Numbered from the stretch's first letter, positions 52,585 to 61,287 are shown. The stretch is 64,000 bases of DNA from Rickettsia endosymbiont of Ceutorhynchus obstrictus (GCF_964026565.1 NZ_OZ032162.1:1302001-1366000), one strand, 5' to 3'. Made by a program: numbers and translations. The notes: generated by a model not told the origin, from the sequence alone.

Positions 52585-53080
52585 AAACTACCTCCTCATT
52601 TAGCCCTTCCTTATCTAATCTAGTAAGCTTATAAACAGGATTACCGAGTCTAATTATTCTGGCTGGTAGCAGCATATCCTTAAATACTTGCGATAAGCTG
52701 TTATATTTAGCTTCCGGCACGTGATAATGAACTTCAATATAGTCCGATAACTTTCCCCCTCTGGCTAGTATATTGCCGGCAATTTTACTAAGTACGCTTT
52801 GCTGCCACTCAACTTTTTTCGGTACGTCGCTAGTTATCTTAAAGCCTTTATCCTCATAATGAACAACACCGGTATCCTTCTCTAAATACAGGCGTTTATT
52901 TTGTATACGCGCCTCATATTTAAGAGCTATTGCCGATTGTAGCCATTGTTTGAGCCGCTTAGCTTTTTCTAGCTCTTCGGTAGCTTGTACTAAATGCCGG
53001 TGTAAATCTTCAACGTCATATTTTGCTAGTAACCCGATCGGCACCTTTAAAATGTCGATGATAGATTTTAAACCCAACAA
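52577..53080 (-). CDS. Phage early protein of unknown function (prophage 2)
   Basis: 167 residues. Helical N-terminal half (DVEDLHRHLVQATEELEKAKRLKQWLQSAIALKYEA) and a mixed C-terminal half. The family is not recognised; such proteins are common before phage Sak4-like genes. It is the first gene of the leftward early operon. Its start lies only 16 bases from the start of the rightward RuvC-like gene, leaving no room for two promoters. Confidence 0.55.
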   Translation of the reverse strand: MLGLKSIIDILKVPIGLLAKYDVEDLHRHLVQATEELEKAKRLKQWLQSAIALKYEARIQNKRLYLEKDTGVVHYEDKGFKITSDVPKKVEWQQSVLSKIAGNILARGGKLSDYIEVHYHVPEAKYNSLSQVFKDMLLPARIIRLGNPVYKLTRLDKEGLNEEVVYE

Positions 53081-53096
53081 ATTTGAAGGGAGCGGA

Positions 53097-53450
53097 ATGG
53101 TGTTTTTACGTTTTAAGAAATGGTTAGTAGACCTTAAGAATAGTGAAGGCGGCTTTGATGAAGTTTATTTTGAAGCGGTACGCAGTCACAAAGGAATAGA
53201 TGCCGCTCATAAATACGGCGGCTTTCTTGCTCATCTAACGGCTTTTTGTGAACATCATCAAATAGCTTATAAAGGCGTGCCGGTCGGTACTATCAAGAAA
53301 CATATCACCGGCAAAGGCAACGCTAATAAATATGACGTAATCGATGCAATAAAGGATAAAGGTTTTAACCCTGTAGACGATAACGAAGCCGATAGCTTGG
53401 CTTTAATGGATTATGTTTTAGTAAAATACAACAACGGAAAACTATTATGA
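53097..53450 (+). CDS. RuvC-like Holliday junction resolvase, N-terminally short (prophage 2)
   Basis: 117 residues that match the later part of phage RuvC-like resolvases: FDEVYFEAVRSHKGIDAAHKYGGFLAHLTAFCEHH, VPVGTIKKHITGKGNANK and DDNEADSLALMDY. The first strand with the catalytic Asp (usually xAIDxGxxxG) is absent: upstream of 53052 the frame is antisense to another gene. It is probably a truncated, inactive form; a start at 53052 would add only MSMIDFKPNKFEG. It overlaps the next gene by 4 bases. Confidence 0.7.
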   Translation: MVFLRFKKWLVDLKNSEGGFDEVYFEAVRSHKGIDAAHKYGGFLAHLTAFCEHHQIAYKGVPVGTIKKHITGKGNANKYDVIDAIKDKGFNPVDDNEADSLALMDYVLVKYNNGKLL

Positions 53451-53689
53451 CAAATACAGAAATAACATATGAAAATGCCCATAACAAAGCTCACTTAATT
53501 ATGCAAGATAAACGCAGCAGTGAGGAAATATATAACTCAATTTTAGAAAAAATAAGGAAAATGTACAACAATAAATTACCTGAAGCTGAAATACACGAAG
53601 CAGCAAGAAGATTAATTGAATTCATGAAAATTATTATGGAGGTACAAATGCGTTTAGAAAAAGAGAAAGAAAATAATAAAGCGAGTTGA
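53447..53689 (+). CDS. Small helical phage protein (prophage 2)
   Basis: 80 residues, all helical, coupled by a 4-base overlap (ATGA) to the RuvC-like gene. The family is not recognised. The end of the same gene survives at 11918-12016 in the other prophage. It ends just before the promoter of the leader RNA. Confidence 0.6.
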   Translation: MTNTEITYENAHNKAHLIMQDKRSSEEIYNSILEKIRKMYNNKLPEAEIHEAARRLIEFMKIIMEVQMRLEKEKENNKAS

Positions 53690-53713
53690 CTTTTTCGGGG
53701 AGTTGAGTATAAA
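53686..53713 (+). promoter_or_regulatory. Sigma-70 promoter of the leader RNA and recombinase operon (prophage 2)
   Basis: TTGACT at 53686-53691, spacing of 16, TATAAA at 53708-53713. It overlaps the end of the small helical gene and is matched by the promoter at 12024-12051. Confidence 0.7.
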
Positions 53714-53718
53714 ATCAT

Positions 53719-53982
53719 AACTGGAATAGCTGCAAAGCTTTTCTGGGGTGTAAGAACCTCTATCCTAAGCGGTAGTATCTGCCGTATAAATGATATAAAC
53801 CCTCGACCCTACGGTCGGGGCGATTTTGGTCATGTTCAGGGTCTAAAGTGCAAACTTTAAACCTAAAAGCCATTATAACTGTCTTAGGCGGTTTTCTTAC
53901 CTCCCCGGCCACCATAGGTTAATAAATTCTGTGGTGGTTAAAACTTAACTCAATAAGTTTAATCAAAACGGGGTAAACCAAA
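53719..53982 (+). ncRNA. Candidate structured leader RNA (copy 2)
   Basis: About 264 bases with no open frame. Hairpins seen: GCGGTAG-TAT-CTGCCGT, CCTCGACC-CTAC-GGTCGGGG, GGTCTAAAG-TGCAAA-CTTTAAACC and CCACCATAG/CTGTGGTGG. The third keeps the same helix as in copy 1 through a compensatory change (GGC/GCC there, GGT/ACC here). The conserved start CATAACTGGAA and the conserved end suggest an RNA under selection. It could sense or control recombinase expression; this is unproven. Confidence 0.55.
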
Positions 53983-54426
53983 ATGACTAACAATAACAAA
54001 GCAATAATTTTTCTAAAAGCCCTTTCAAATTCTGCAAGTCGCAAACATCGACAAAACCTCATTACTGACTACTGCCACCGACATAATTTTACATTGTTAA
54101 AAATCATAGAACATAAAGGATCGTTTGATTATCCTATTTTACATAAATTAATTGATGAGATGATGTGCGAGCCTGTCGGATCGGTTACTGCCCTAGTTGA
54201 AGATAAATTATTAAATATCCCTCATAGTATAATACTTTTTTCAGTACTCGGTACTTTATCGCTAACCAAATTAATAAAGGTTGATATCTACCGAAAATCT
54301 AGCCAAGAATTAAAACTTTATAACTCGGATTTTCCTCAAAACGACTTGTTAAGCGTTGCTGCGTTTGTTCTTAAATATACCTTGGAATGTTATAAAGGCA
54401 AAAATACAAAACAGGAGGTAAAATAA
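53983..54426 (+). CDS. Resolvase-like protein lacking catalytic residues (prophage 2)
   Basis: A 147-residue protein that follows the catalytic domain of serine recombinases without its key residues. Compared with the recombinase encoded next to it, Ser15 of ALS matches the nucleophile, but Arg13 is missing, and Leu76, Asn77 and His80 take the places of the D-R-x-x-R residues (Asp83, Arg84, Arg87). It ends 1 base before the recombinase. The copy at 12314-12757 differs in about 12 residues, mostly near the C-terminus. It may pair with the recombinase and change its direction or its site choice; this is inference. Confidence 0.65.
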   Translation: MTNNNKAIIFLKALSNSASRKHRQNLITDYCHRHNFTLLKIIEHKGSFDYPILHKLIDEMMCEPVGSVTALVEDKLLNIPHSIILFSVLGTLSLTKLIKVDIYRKSSQELKLYNSDFPQNDLLSVAAFVLKYTLECYKGKNTKQEVK

Positions 54427-54427
54427 T

Positions 54428-55984
54428 ATGAGTAATAAAGCAATAAAAGCAATAATATTGTCAAGGGTATCATCTAGAGATCAAGAAGACGGTTATTCGT
54501 TAGAAGTACAAGAAGATAGATTAGAAAAATATTGTGAACGAAAAAATTTACAAGTTATAGAGCGTTTTAAAATAGTTGAGTCATCAAGCAGAGGTAATCG
54601 TAAACAGTTCATGGAAATAATAAAATGTATAAAAAAACAACGTGAGCCGATAGCACTTATTATAGACAAGGTAGATCGTTTACAACGTAGGCAAACCGAA
54701 ACACCAATACTAGATGAGCTTATAAAACAAAGTAGATTAGAACTACATTTTAATAGTGAGGGGTACGTTATTGATCAAAATGCAAGTTCTCATCAATTTT
54801 TTATGTGGGGAATAGGAGTTGTTTTTGCTAAATCTCAAACTGATTTATTAAGTGAAACTGTTAAAAAGAGTTTAAAACATAAAGTGGAAGTATACGGGGA
54901 ATGGTTTGCATATGCTCCTTTTGGTTACTTAAACGCAAGGGATGAAAGAGGTAGAGGGGTAGTAGTACCTGATCCTATTAATGCACCTATAATTAAAAAA
55001 CTATTTGAAGAATATGCAACAGGTAACTATACTCTAGGGCAATTAGTAATCAAAGCGAAAGCATGGGGTTTACGTACTAAAACAGGGCAACCTATAGCAA
55101 AGTCAGTGATTCATAGGCTAATACAGAATCCTTTTTACTATGGTGAAATGCGCTTTAAAGGGGAAATATTACCACATTGTCACGAAACTATTATTACTAA
55201 AGAAACATTTAAAGCATGTGAGGCTGTTAGAATGGGCTGGAATAAAAAACCTTTTCAATATCGAGGTAAAGAATTTTTGTTTAGAGGTATATTTAAATGC
55301 GCTGCTACCGGTAGAGTAGCTACCTCATACACTAGAACTAAAAAATATAAAAGCGGTAAAGTATCTGAATGGACATATTTACGTGTTTGGAATCCTGACG
55401 ACCCTACAAAAGAGATGTTAGTACGTGAGGACGAAGTAATTAGACAAATTGAAGAGATACTGAAAGGCTTAAAGATTAAAGACCCTAAAATTTTACAAGA
55501 AACTATGGACTATTTAAAATGTATCAATAGAGGCAGAGCTGATGAAATGAGCGGTGAAGTAAAGGCATTAAGAGAAGAACATACAAAGATTCAAAATAAG
55601 CTTGATTCGTTAGTAGATTTAGTAGCAGATGGTGTTTTAACTAGAGAGGAGTTTTTACGTAAGAAATCGCAATTAAAAGAGCGTCAATGTGAATTAAGCG
55701 AGTTAATTAAGAGTTATGACGGTATAGACGATAAGCTTTCCAAAAAGCTTTTAGATTTTATAAATGTAACGACAAATGCATACGAAATTTTTAAAGGTTC
55801 GACAATTAACGAAAAAAGGGAATTTTTAAATTTTATATTCTCTAACCTAAGCTTGAGAGGCGAGAAGGTGCATTACCAACTGGCTTTTCCCTTCGATAAA
55901 CTGCAAGAAGTAGCCAACTGTCCCACGTGGCGGAGAGAGAGGGATTCGAACCCTCGATACAGTTTGACCCGTATAACGGTTTAG
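54428..55984 (+). CDS. Large serine recombinase, prophage integrase (prophage 2)
   Basis: 518 residues. Resolvase domain with R13-V-S15 (nucleophile) and VDRLQRR (residues 82-88). Recombinase domain at about 165-275 (YAPFGYLNARDERGRG, TGQPIAKSVIHRLIQNPFYYGEM), then a zinc-ribbon-like part with few of the usual Cys, and a long coiled coil (370-450, EEHTKIQNKLDSLVDLV and onward). It would integrate and excise the prophage at specific sites. The last 20 codons are antisense to tRNA-Ser, so the natural end is lost or shaped by the integration site. Confidence 0.9.
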   Translation: MSNKAIKAIILSRVSSRDQEDGYSLEVQEDRLEKYCERKNLQVIERFKIVESSSRGNRKQFMEIIKCIKKQREPIALIIDKVDRLQRRQTETPILDELIKQSRLELHFNSEGYVIDQNASSHQFFMWGIGVVFAKSQTDLLSETVKKSLKHKVEVYGEWFAYAPFGYLNARDERGRGVVVPDPINAPIIKKLFEEYATGNYTLGQLVIKAKAWGLRTKTGQPIAKSVIHRLIQNPFYYGEMRFKGEILPHCHETIITKETFKACEAVRMGWNKKPFQYRGKEFLFRGIFKCAATGRVATSYTRTKKYKSGKVSEWTYLRVWNPDDPTKEMLVREDEVIRQIEEILKGLKIKDPKILQETMDYLKCINRGRADEMSGEVKALREEHTKIQNKLDSLVDLVADGVLTREEFLRKKSQLKERQCELSELIKSYDGIDDKLSKKLLDFINVTTNAYEIFKGSTINEKREFLNFIFSNLSLRGEKVHYQLAFPFDKLQEVANCPTWRRERDSNPRYSLTRITV

Positions 55985-56019
55985 CAAACCGTCGCCTTCG
56001 GCCACTCGGCCACCTCTCC
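55928..56019 (-). tRNA. tRNA-Ser (anticodon GCU)
   Basis: A 92-base tRNA with an encoded CCA end. Acceptor GGAGAGG pairs with TCTCTCC, the discriminator is G, the T arm is GAGGGTTCGAATCCCTC, the anticodon loop TTGCTAA gives GCT, and the long variable arm is typical of tRNA-Ser. The 3' end abuts the prophage: similarity of the two recombinase copies stops 8 bases from it. The tRNA is complete. Confidence 0.95.
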
Positions 56020-56099
56020 ATGCTTTCGGCTTTACTTTATACCATTTAACTATTGAAATTTCTATAATTATTTTATAATTTTCATTACTTATTTAAATA

Positions 56100-56545
56100 T
56101 TATTCATAATCATGCTTGGATGATTCTGTAGAAGTTTCGCCCATAGCACATATTGTCGTATCATCATAACACCAAAAAACAGGTAATCCTTTCCGGCACT
56201 CTAAATGATCAATTAAACATTCTATAGCTTCAAGCTTTGTCGTATTTTTACAAATATTAAAAAGTTGTGTGGTTATGTGACAAATAGAGTCAGTGTCATC
56301 TTTATATTTATCTATCACGGATGTTAAGATTTCAATTCGCTTTTCTAAATCAAGAGAGATAGAATTTAAAATTAATAACTTTACTATTTTAAATTTTGTT
56401 GCATCGTTACAAATATTAAAAAGCTGGGTTGACAACTAGAATCAGTATCACCTTTATATTTATCCATCATATATGTTATGGTTATGGTTTGCTTTTCTAA
56501 ATTGCGAGAGATAGAGTCTGAAACCAATGATTTTATTAAGTTAAT
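56100..56545 (-). pseudogene. Fragment of a helical repeat protein
   Basis: The open frame (56100-56435) has two units of about 45 residues (TQLFNICxxxTKxxxxxxLI, then ILTSVIDKYKDDTDSICH). Upstream to 56545 another unit is readable (SISRNLEKQTITITYMMDKYKGDTDS) but out of frame. It is the remnant of a longer repeat gene. The family is not known. Confidence 0.55.
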
Positions 56546-56554
56546 TTAAAAGTT

Positions 56555-57499
56555 TTATAAATCAGAAGTTACTAAAAAATTTTGTAATTCTTCTAAATTA
56601 CTTATATTACTTAATTTAAATGGGTAATTAGTTTTTTTAAGCATGTTTATTAGTATATTTCCGGCACCTATTTCGACTATATTCGTAACCTGTAATTTAT
56701 TTAATTGTTCGAGAGTTTCTCGCCATCTTACTCGACCGCATATTTGCAAAATTAGATTTTGTTTAATTTGATTAATATCCGTTACCGGCTGAGCGGTAAA
56801 ATTTTGTATCACCGGAATAAGCGGTTTATTAATAACCGTTTGATTTAACGCAATTTGCATTTTCTCCTCGGAAGGCTTCATTAAACTACAATGAAAGGGT
56901 GCGCTAACTTTTAATTTTATAGCTTTATATCCCAAATCCTTGACTATAGAGATAACTTTCTCGACCGCTAGGACTTTACCGCTAACCACTATTTGACCTA
57001 CTATATTATCGTTAGCTATTTGACATACGCCGAATTCACTTACCTCTTCGACTATTTGCTCAAGCTCCTTTAAATTAATATTTATGCAAGCCGCCATAGC
57101 CCCCTCCCCTTCAACGCATGCTTCCTGCATTGATCGGCTTCGTACGTTTAGCAATTTCGCCGTATCCTCTAGGCTAATGCTACCTGCTGCACATAATGCC
57201 GTGTATTCTCCTAAAGAATGACCGGCAACGTAACTACATAGCTCATCAATATTTTTTTTCGTTTGCTCTTTAATGACATTTATTATTGCCATGGATACAG
57301 CCATTAATGCCGGTTGTGCATTGATAGTTAGTGTAAGTTTATCCAAGGGACCGTTAAAAATAATATCTTTAAGTTTATGCTGTAATACTTCATCGACAAT
57401 ATCAAATGTTTCTCTAGCTATTTTAAAGTTATCGTAAAACTCTTTGCCCATCCCTACTATTTGCGATCCTTGCCCGGGAAAAATAAACGCTGTGTTCAT
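56555..57499 (-). CDS. fabD: Malonyl-CoA:ACP transacylase
   Basis: 314 residues; moves malonyl groups from CoA to acyl carrier protein for fatty acid synthesis. Motifs: FIFPGQGSQIVGMG at the start, GHSLGEYTAL with the active Ser, and VSAPFHCSLM with the catalytic His. Length and motif order are normal. It is flanked by a decayed repeat gene and a repeat element, with no operon partner in the window. Confidence 0.95.
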   Translation of the reverse strand: MNTAFIFPGQGSQIVGMGKEFYDNFKIARETFDIVDEVLQHKLKDIIFNGPLDKLTLTINAQPALMAVSMAIINVIKEQTKKNIDELCSYVAGHSLGEYTALCAAGSISLEDTAKLLNVRSRSMQEACVEGEGAMAACININLKELEQIVEEVSEFGVCQIANDNIVGQIVVSGKVLAVEKVISIVKDLGYKAIKLKVSAPFHCSLMKPSEEKMQIALNQTVINKPLIPVIQNFTAQPVTDINQIKQNLILQICGRVRWRETLEQLNKLQVTNIVEIGAGNILINMLKKTNYPFKLSNISNLEELQNFLVTSDL

Positions 57500-57628
57500 A
57501 ATTAATTATCTTGAAGGTTAATATAGTGACATTACGAGAATTAGCCTTAACCTGTCAATTATTTTAGTTATTTTTGAGCTTCTTAAATGCTTAACTGTTG
57601 CTCAAAATATAATTGTGAAGACAAACGG

Positions 57629-57830
57629 GCGTTGTTGCATGGTCCGATAAAAGCAGCAGTATGTTATTCTAGCTAAAGGCGGGAATCTAGACTTTTTCTT
57701 ATCATGCTGAACAAGTTTTGCGCATCTTTTTTAGTAGATCCTGAAATAAATTCAGGATGACTTTTATACTTTTTTCTAGATTCTCGCCTGCGCGGGAACG
57801 ACATCAAAAATTTGAGCCATGCAACAACGC
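57629..57830. repeat. TIR element between fabD and prfA
   Basis: A 202-base block bounded by GCGTTGTTGCATGG (57629-57642) and its inverse CCATGCAACAACGC (57817-57830). Inside are the inverse pieces GGCGGGAATCTAGA and TCTAGATTCTCGCC. No open frame. A second element with the same ends is at 61368-61477. Confidence 0.7.
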
Positions 57831-57846
57831 TTAAAGCAGAAAAGTA

Positions 57847-58914
57847 TCACACTTCTGAAAGTTTTTTTGCTTCATCATCCGCTACTAAAGCTTCGATGAA
57901 TTCATCTAATTGACCGTTTTTTACTATTTCTTCTATTTTATAAAGGGTTAAATTTATTCTATGATCCGATACCCTCCCTTGCGGAAAGTTATAAGTACGG
58001 ATACGCTCCGACCTATCACCTGAACCGATTTGACCTTTGCGGGTATCTGCTCGTGACCGGTCTTTTTTACGACGCTCTTCTTCGTAAATTCTGGCTCTTA
58101 AGATTTTTAACGCTTTAGCTTTATTTTTATGCTGGGATTTCTCATCTTGCAATGCAACGACGATACCGGTAGGGAGATGGGTAATTCTGACTGCCGAATC
58201 TGTCGTATTAACATGCTGCCCTCCGGCACCGGAAGCACGATAAGTGTCAATCCTTAAATCTTTCTCTTCAATTTTAATGTCAACTTCTTCTACTTCGGGA
58301 AGCACTGCAACCGTTGCAGCGGAGGTGTGAATCCGACCGTTTGATTCGGTTTCCGGTACTCTTTGAACTCTATGAACGCCGGACTCAAATTTTAATTTAG
58401 AAAATACGTCTTTGCCCTTTATTGAAGCAGTGGCTTCTTTATAACCGCCGATGCCGGTATCGGAAATTGACAATATTTCAAAACGCCATTTTTTTAACTC
58501 GGCATATCTTTGATACATATTAAATAACACTGCCGCAAAAAGCGCGGCTTCCTCGCCGCCGCTTCCGGCTCTCACTTCGATAATAGCACTTTTACTATCG
58601 GCTTCATCTTTCGGCAAAAGGGCTATTTTTACCGCTCGTTCTAATTTAGGAGTCAAATCCTCCAAACGATTAACTTCATCATTCACCATTTCATAAGTTT
58701 CGTTATCTAAGCCTTCTTCTAACTTAAGTTCCCGCGCTTGCTCTAACTCCGATACGGCTTTATTATATTGTGTAATTTTCTCAACTATATTTTCAAGTTC
58801 CGCATATTCTTTAGAGGCTTTAACAAACTCTTCCCCGACTATACCGGTAGATAATTTTTTGGATAATTCTTCGTATTTATCCAAAATCTTTGCTAAATTA
58901 TCAGAAAAACTCAT
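57847..58914 (-). CDS. prfA: Peptide chain release factor 1
   Basis: 355 residues; ends translation at UAA and UAG. It has the P-x-T stop-codon motif as RVPETESNGR, typical for RF1 and unlike the SPF of RF2, and the SGAGGQHVNTTDSAVRITH segment whose GGQ contacts the peptidyl-transferase centre. Normal length. Its usual partner prmC is not next to it. Confidence 0.96.
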   Translation of the reverse strand: MSFSDNLAKILDKYEELSKKLSTGIVGEEFVKASKEYAELENIVEKITQYNKAVSELEQARELKLEEGLDNETYEMVNDEVNRLEDLTPKLERAVKIALLPKDEADSKSAIIEVRAGSGGEEAALFAAVLFNMYQRYAELKKWRFEILSISDTGIGGYKEATASIKGKDVFSKLKFESGVHRVQRVPETESNGRIHTSAATVAVLPEVEEVDIKIEEKDLRIDTYRASGAGGQHVNTTDSAVRITHLPTGIVVALQDEKSQHKNKAKALKILRARIYEEERRKKDRSRADTRKGQIGSGDRSERIRTYNFPQGRVSDHRINLTLYKIEEIVKNGQLDEFIEALVADDEAKKLSEV

Positions 58915-58974
58915 ATATCTTTTGTTGTTAATTATCTGTAGATTGTGATTGTAGGCGGAGGATTAAAAAAACAT

Positions 58975-59250
58975 TGTCATACCGTGACTTGATCACGGTA
59001 TCCAGAAAAAACCTTAATAAAAAGACTGGATACCGTGGTCAAGCCTACTACTGTACGAACGTTTAAATAAAGAGGTAAAAATTCTGTCATTCCGTGGCTA
59101 CGACCACGGAATCCAGCTTATAATATCATAAAAAGATTCTAAAATAAGTCTAATATGGCTTTATTTTCCTGGATGCCGTGATCAAGTCACGGCATGACAC
59201 AGCCTTTTTTCAACGTTCGTACAGTAGTGGGTCAAGCAACGGTATGACAC
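58975..59250. repeat. Nested palindromic elements between prfA and pdhC
   Basis: An outer palindrome (TGTCATACCGTGACTTGATC at the left, GTCAAGCAACGGTATGACA at the right) is interrupted at 59045-59229 by an element with 17-bp inverted ends ACTACTGTACGAACGTT. The 8 bases GGTCAAGC occur on both sides (59037-59044, 59230-59237). The inner element holds a further palindrome with CCGTGGCTACGACCACGG. No open frame. Confidence 0.75.
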
Positions 59251-59265
59251 CGAGCCGTTACTCAT

Positions 59266-60513
59266 TTATATCAGCATCAACGCAGGACTCTCTATAAATT
59301 TCTTGAATGAGGATAAAAATTGAGCGCCGACAGCTCCGTCAACGACTCGATGATCGGAAGAGAGAGTAACATCCATAATAGTTGCTATTGTCACTTGATC
59401 ATTTACTATTATAGGACGTTTTGAGCTAGCTCCTACTCCTAGGATACAACTTTGCGGCGGATTAATAATAGCACTAAAATTTTTGATACCGTACATACCG
59501 AGATTTGAAATACTAAACCCTCCCCCCTGAAATTCGGCAGGAGTAAGTTTATTTTCTCTAGCTTTTTTTATTAACTCTTTCATTTCACGAGATAAATCAA
59601 TAATATTTTTTTGATCGGCATTTCTAATTACCGGCGTAATTAAACCACCCTCAATTGCTACCGCCACTGAAATATCGATATTGTTATAATATTTAATTGC
59701 CTCGTCTTGCCAGCTGGCATTTGCAGCCGGGACTTCTTTTAAAGCTTTCCCTACCGCTAAAATAATAAAATCATTTACGGAAATTTTACTATGGTTTTCA
59801 GCCCCGAACGACTTATTAATATCCTCTCGTACGATAAGTAACTTATCGACATTACACTCAATAGATAAATAAAAATGCGGTATTGTCTGCTTTGAGTCAA
59901 GCAAACGTTTGGCTATAATTTTACGGATATTATTATTCGGGACTAGATAATATTCTTCTTCACTTCTTCTGAAAACCTTATTATTAGCTGTAACAGAAAC
60001 ATTAGAAGCTAATACGTCTTTCTTGACAATCCTGCCGTGGGGACCGGTACCTTTAATGTTTTTAAGACTAATATTATCGATAGCAGCCAGCCTTTTCGCA
60101 AGCGGTGAAGCAAATATCCTGTTATCATTGCTGTTTTCTGCAACCTGTATGTGCTTTTCTTCCGAATAATTTTTTTCTTCTACGTTATTAGATAACGGCG
60201 GCGGTGATTTCTCTACTAATTTCACAGTAGAGTTATTTTTAACAAAGTCGGCAACTACGGAAAGCTCTTCACCTTCTTCAATCAAAACAGCAATAAGGGA
60301 ATTTACCGGTACGTTTTCCACGCCTTGCGCTATAACTATTTTAGCAAGAATACCTTCGTCAACCGCTTCTACTTCCATAGTTGCTTTATCGGTTTCGATT
60401 TCGGCGATTACATCACCGGGGTTAACGTTGTCCCCTTCTTTTTTTAACCACCTGGCGATATTGCCCTCAAGCATAGTAGGGGATAAGGCCGGCATTAAAA
60501 TTTTGATTGGCAT
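59266..60513 (-). CDS. pdhC: Pyruvate dehydrogenase E2, dihydrolipoamide acetyltransferase
   Basis: 415 residues. One lipoyl domain (ETDKATMEVEAVDEG, the Lys carries lipoate), an E3/E1-binding domain (FASPLAKRLAAIDNISLKNIKGTGPHGRIVKKDV, about 130-170), and the acetyltransferase core ending with LSSDHRVVDGAVGAQFL (catalytic His and Asp). It forms the core of the pyruvate dehydrogenase complex. In Rickettsia the gene often stands apart from pdhA and pdhB, as here. Confidence 0.95.
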   Translation of the reverse strand: MPIKILMPALSPTMLEGNIARWLKKEGDNVNPGDVIAEIETDKATMEVEAVDEGILAKIVIAQGVENVPVNSLIAVLIEEGEELSVVADFVKNNSTVKLVEKSPPPLSNNVEEKNYSEEKHIQVAENSNDNRIFASPLAKRLAAIDNISLKNIKGTGPHGRIVKKDVLASNVSVTANNKVFRRSEEEYYLVPNNNIRKIIAKRLLDSKQTIPHFYLSIECNVDKLLIVREDINKSFGAENHSKISVNDFIILAVGKALKEVPAANASWQDEAIKYYNNIDISVAVAIEGGLITPVIRNADQKNIIDLSREMKELIKKARENKLTPAEFQGGGFSISNLGMYGIKNFSAIINPPQSCILGVGASSKRPIIVNDQVTIATIMDVTLSSDHRVVDGAVGAQFLSSFKKFIESPALMLI

Positions 60514-60538
60514 AATTTAATTTTAAGATTTAAGAAAT

Positions 60539-60690
60539 TCGTCATGGCGAGGCGGCATAGCCCGCCGTGGCCATCCAGGCTATCCCGAATGTAATGAGGG
60601 ATTTAATTAGAATACTAAACAAGTTTAGTATAAAATATATTTAACTGGATTGCCACGTCGATGCTAACGCATCTCCTCGCAATGACGGTT
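60539..60690. repeat. Rickettsia-type palindromic repeat between pdhC and infC
   Basis: CGTCATGGCGAGG on the left and CCTCGCAATGACG on the right, with GTGGCCATCCAG and CTGGATTGCCACG inside. It is the same family as at 42796 and 51701. Confidence 0.75.
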
Positions 60691-60750
60691 TTGGTATCCG
60701 CGTAACAACGCATTCTTACAATAACTTCTGAAGTATTCACATAACAACAT

Positions 60751-61287
60751 TTATTTCACTACCACTTTAACGTCGGGGCTTACGATCATAATAATTTGCT
60801 TACCTTCCATCTTAGCGGGCTGATCAATCTTTGCTAGTCCTTCTAATTCTATTTCAATACGTTCAAATAATTTTTTACCGAGTTCATTATGAATAATTTC
60901 CCGACCTTTAAACCATAAAGAAATTTTTACTTTATCGCCGTCTTTCAAGAACTCTTTTATTTTACGCACCTTAACGTCAAAGTCGCCCTGACTAATATTA
61001 GGCTTAAATTTCATTTCCTTAAGTACGATAATTTTTTGCTTTTTACGTGCTTCATGTAAACGCTTTTTACTTTCATACTTAAATCTACCGAAATCCAAAA
61101 TCTTACACACGGGCGGTTCCGCATTGGGTGAAATCTCCACTAAATCGAGACCGGCTTTTTCAGCTTGCTCCATTGCTTCCCTTATACCCACAATACCGTG
61201 CATTTCACCGTTTTCGCCTACTAAACGAACTTTGCTAGCTCTAATTTCTCTATTCGCTTTAGGAAAATTATTTTTACCTTTAGAAAT
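60751..61287 (-). CDS. infC: Translation initiation factor IF-3 with AUU start
   Basis: 178 residues. The ATG at 61203 would cut off the first 28 residues. The true start is the ATT at 61287, with AGGAG seven bases upstream, reading (M)SKGKNNFPKANREIRASKVRLVGENGEMHGI, the normal IF-3 N-terminus. The rest has ISPNAEPPVCKILDFGRFKYE and KFKPNISQGDFDVKVRK. IF-3 prevents wrong start codons, and the AUU start is the classic self-control: high IF-3 reduces its own translation. Confidence 0.95.
   Translation of the reverse strand: MSKGKNNFPKANREIRASKVRLVGENGEMHGIVGIREAMEQAEKAGLDLVEISPNAEPPVCKILDFGRFKYESKKRLHEARKKQKIIVLKEMKFKPNISQGDFDVKVRKIKEFLKDGDKVKISLWFKGREIIHNELGKKLFERIEIELEGLAKIDQPAKMEGKQIIMIVSPDVKVVVK

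Noticed and set aside
53719..53982. The leader RNA as a group I or group II intron or an IStron
   Set aside because: No catalytic core elements (such as domain V or P7) could be recognised, and it does not interrupt a gene.
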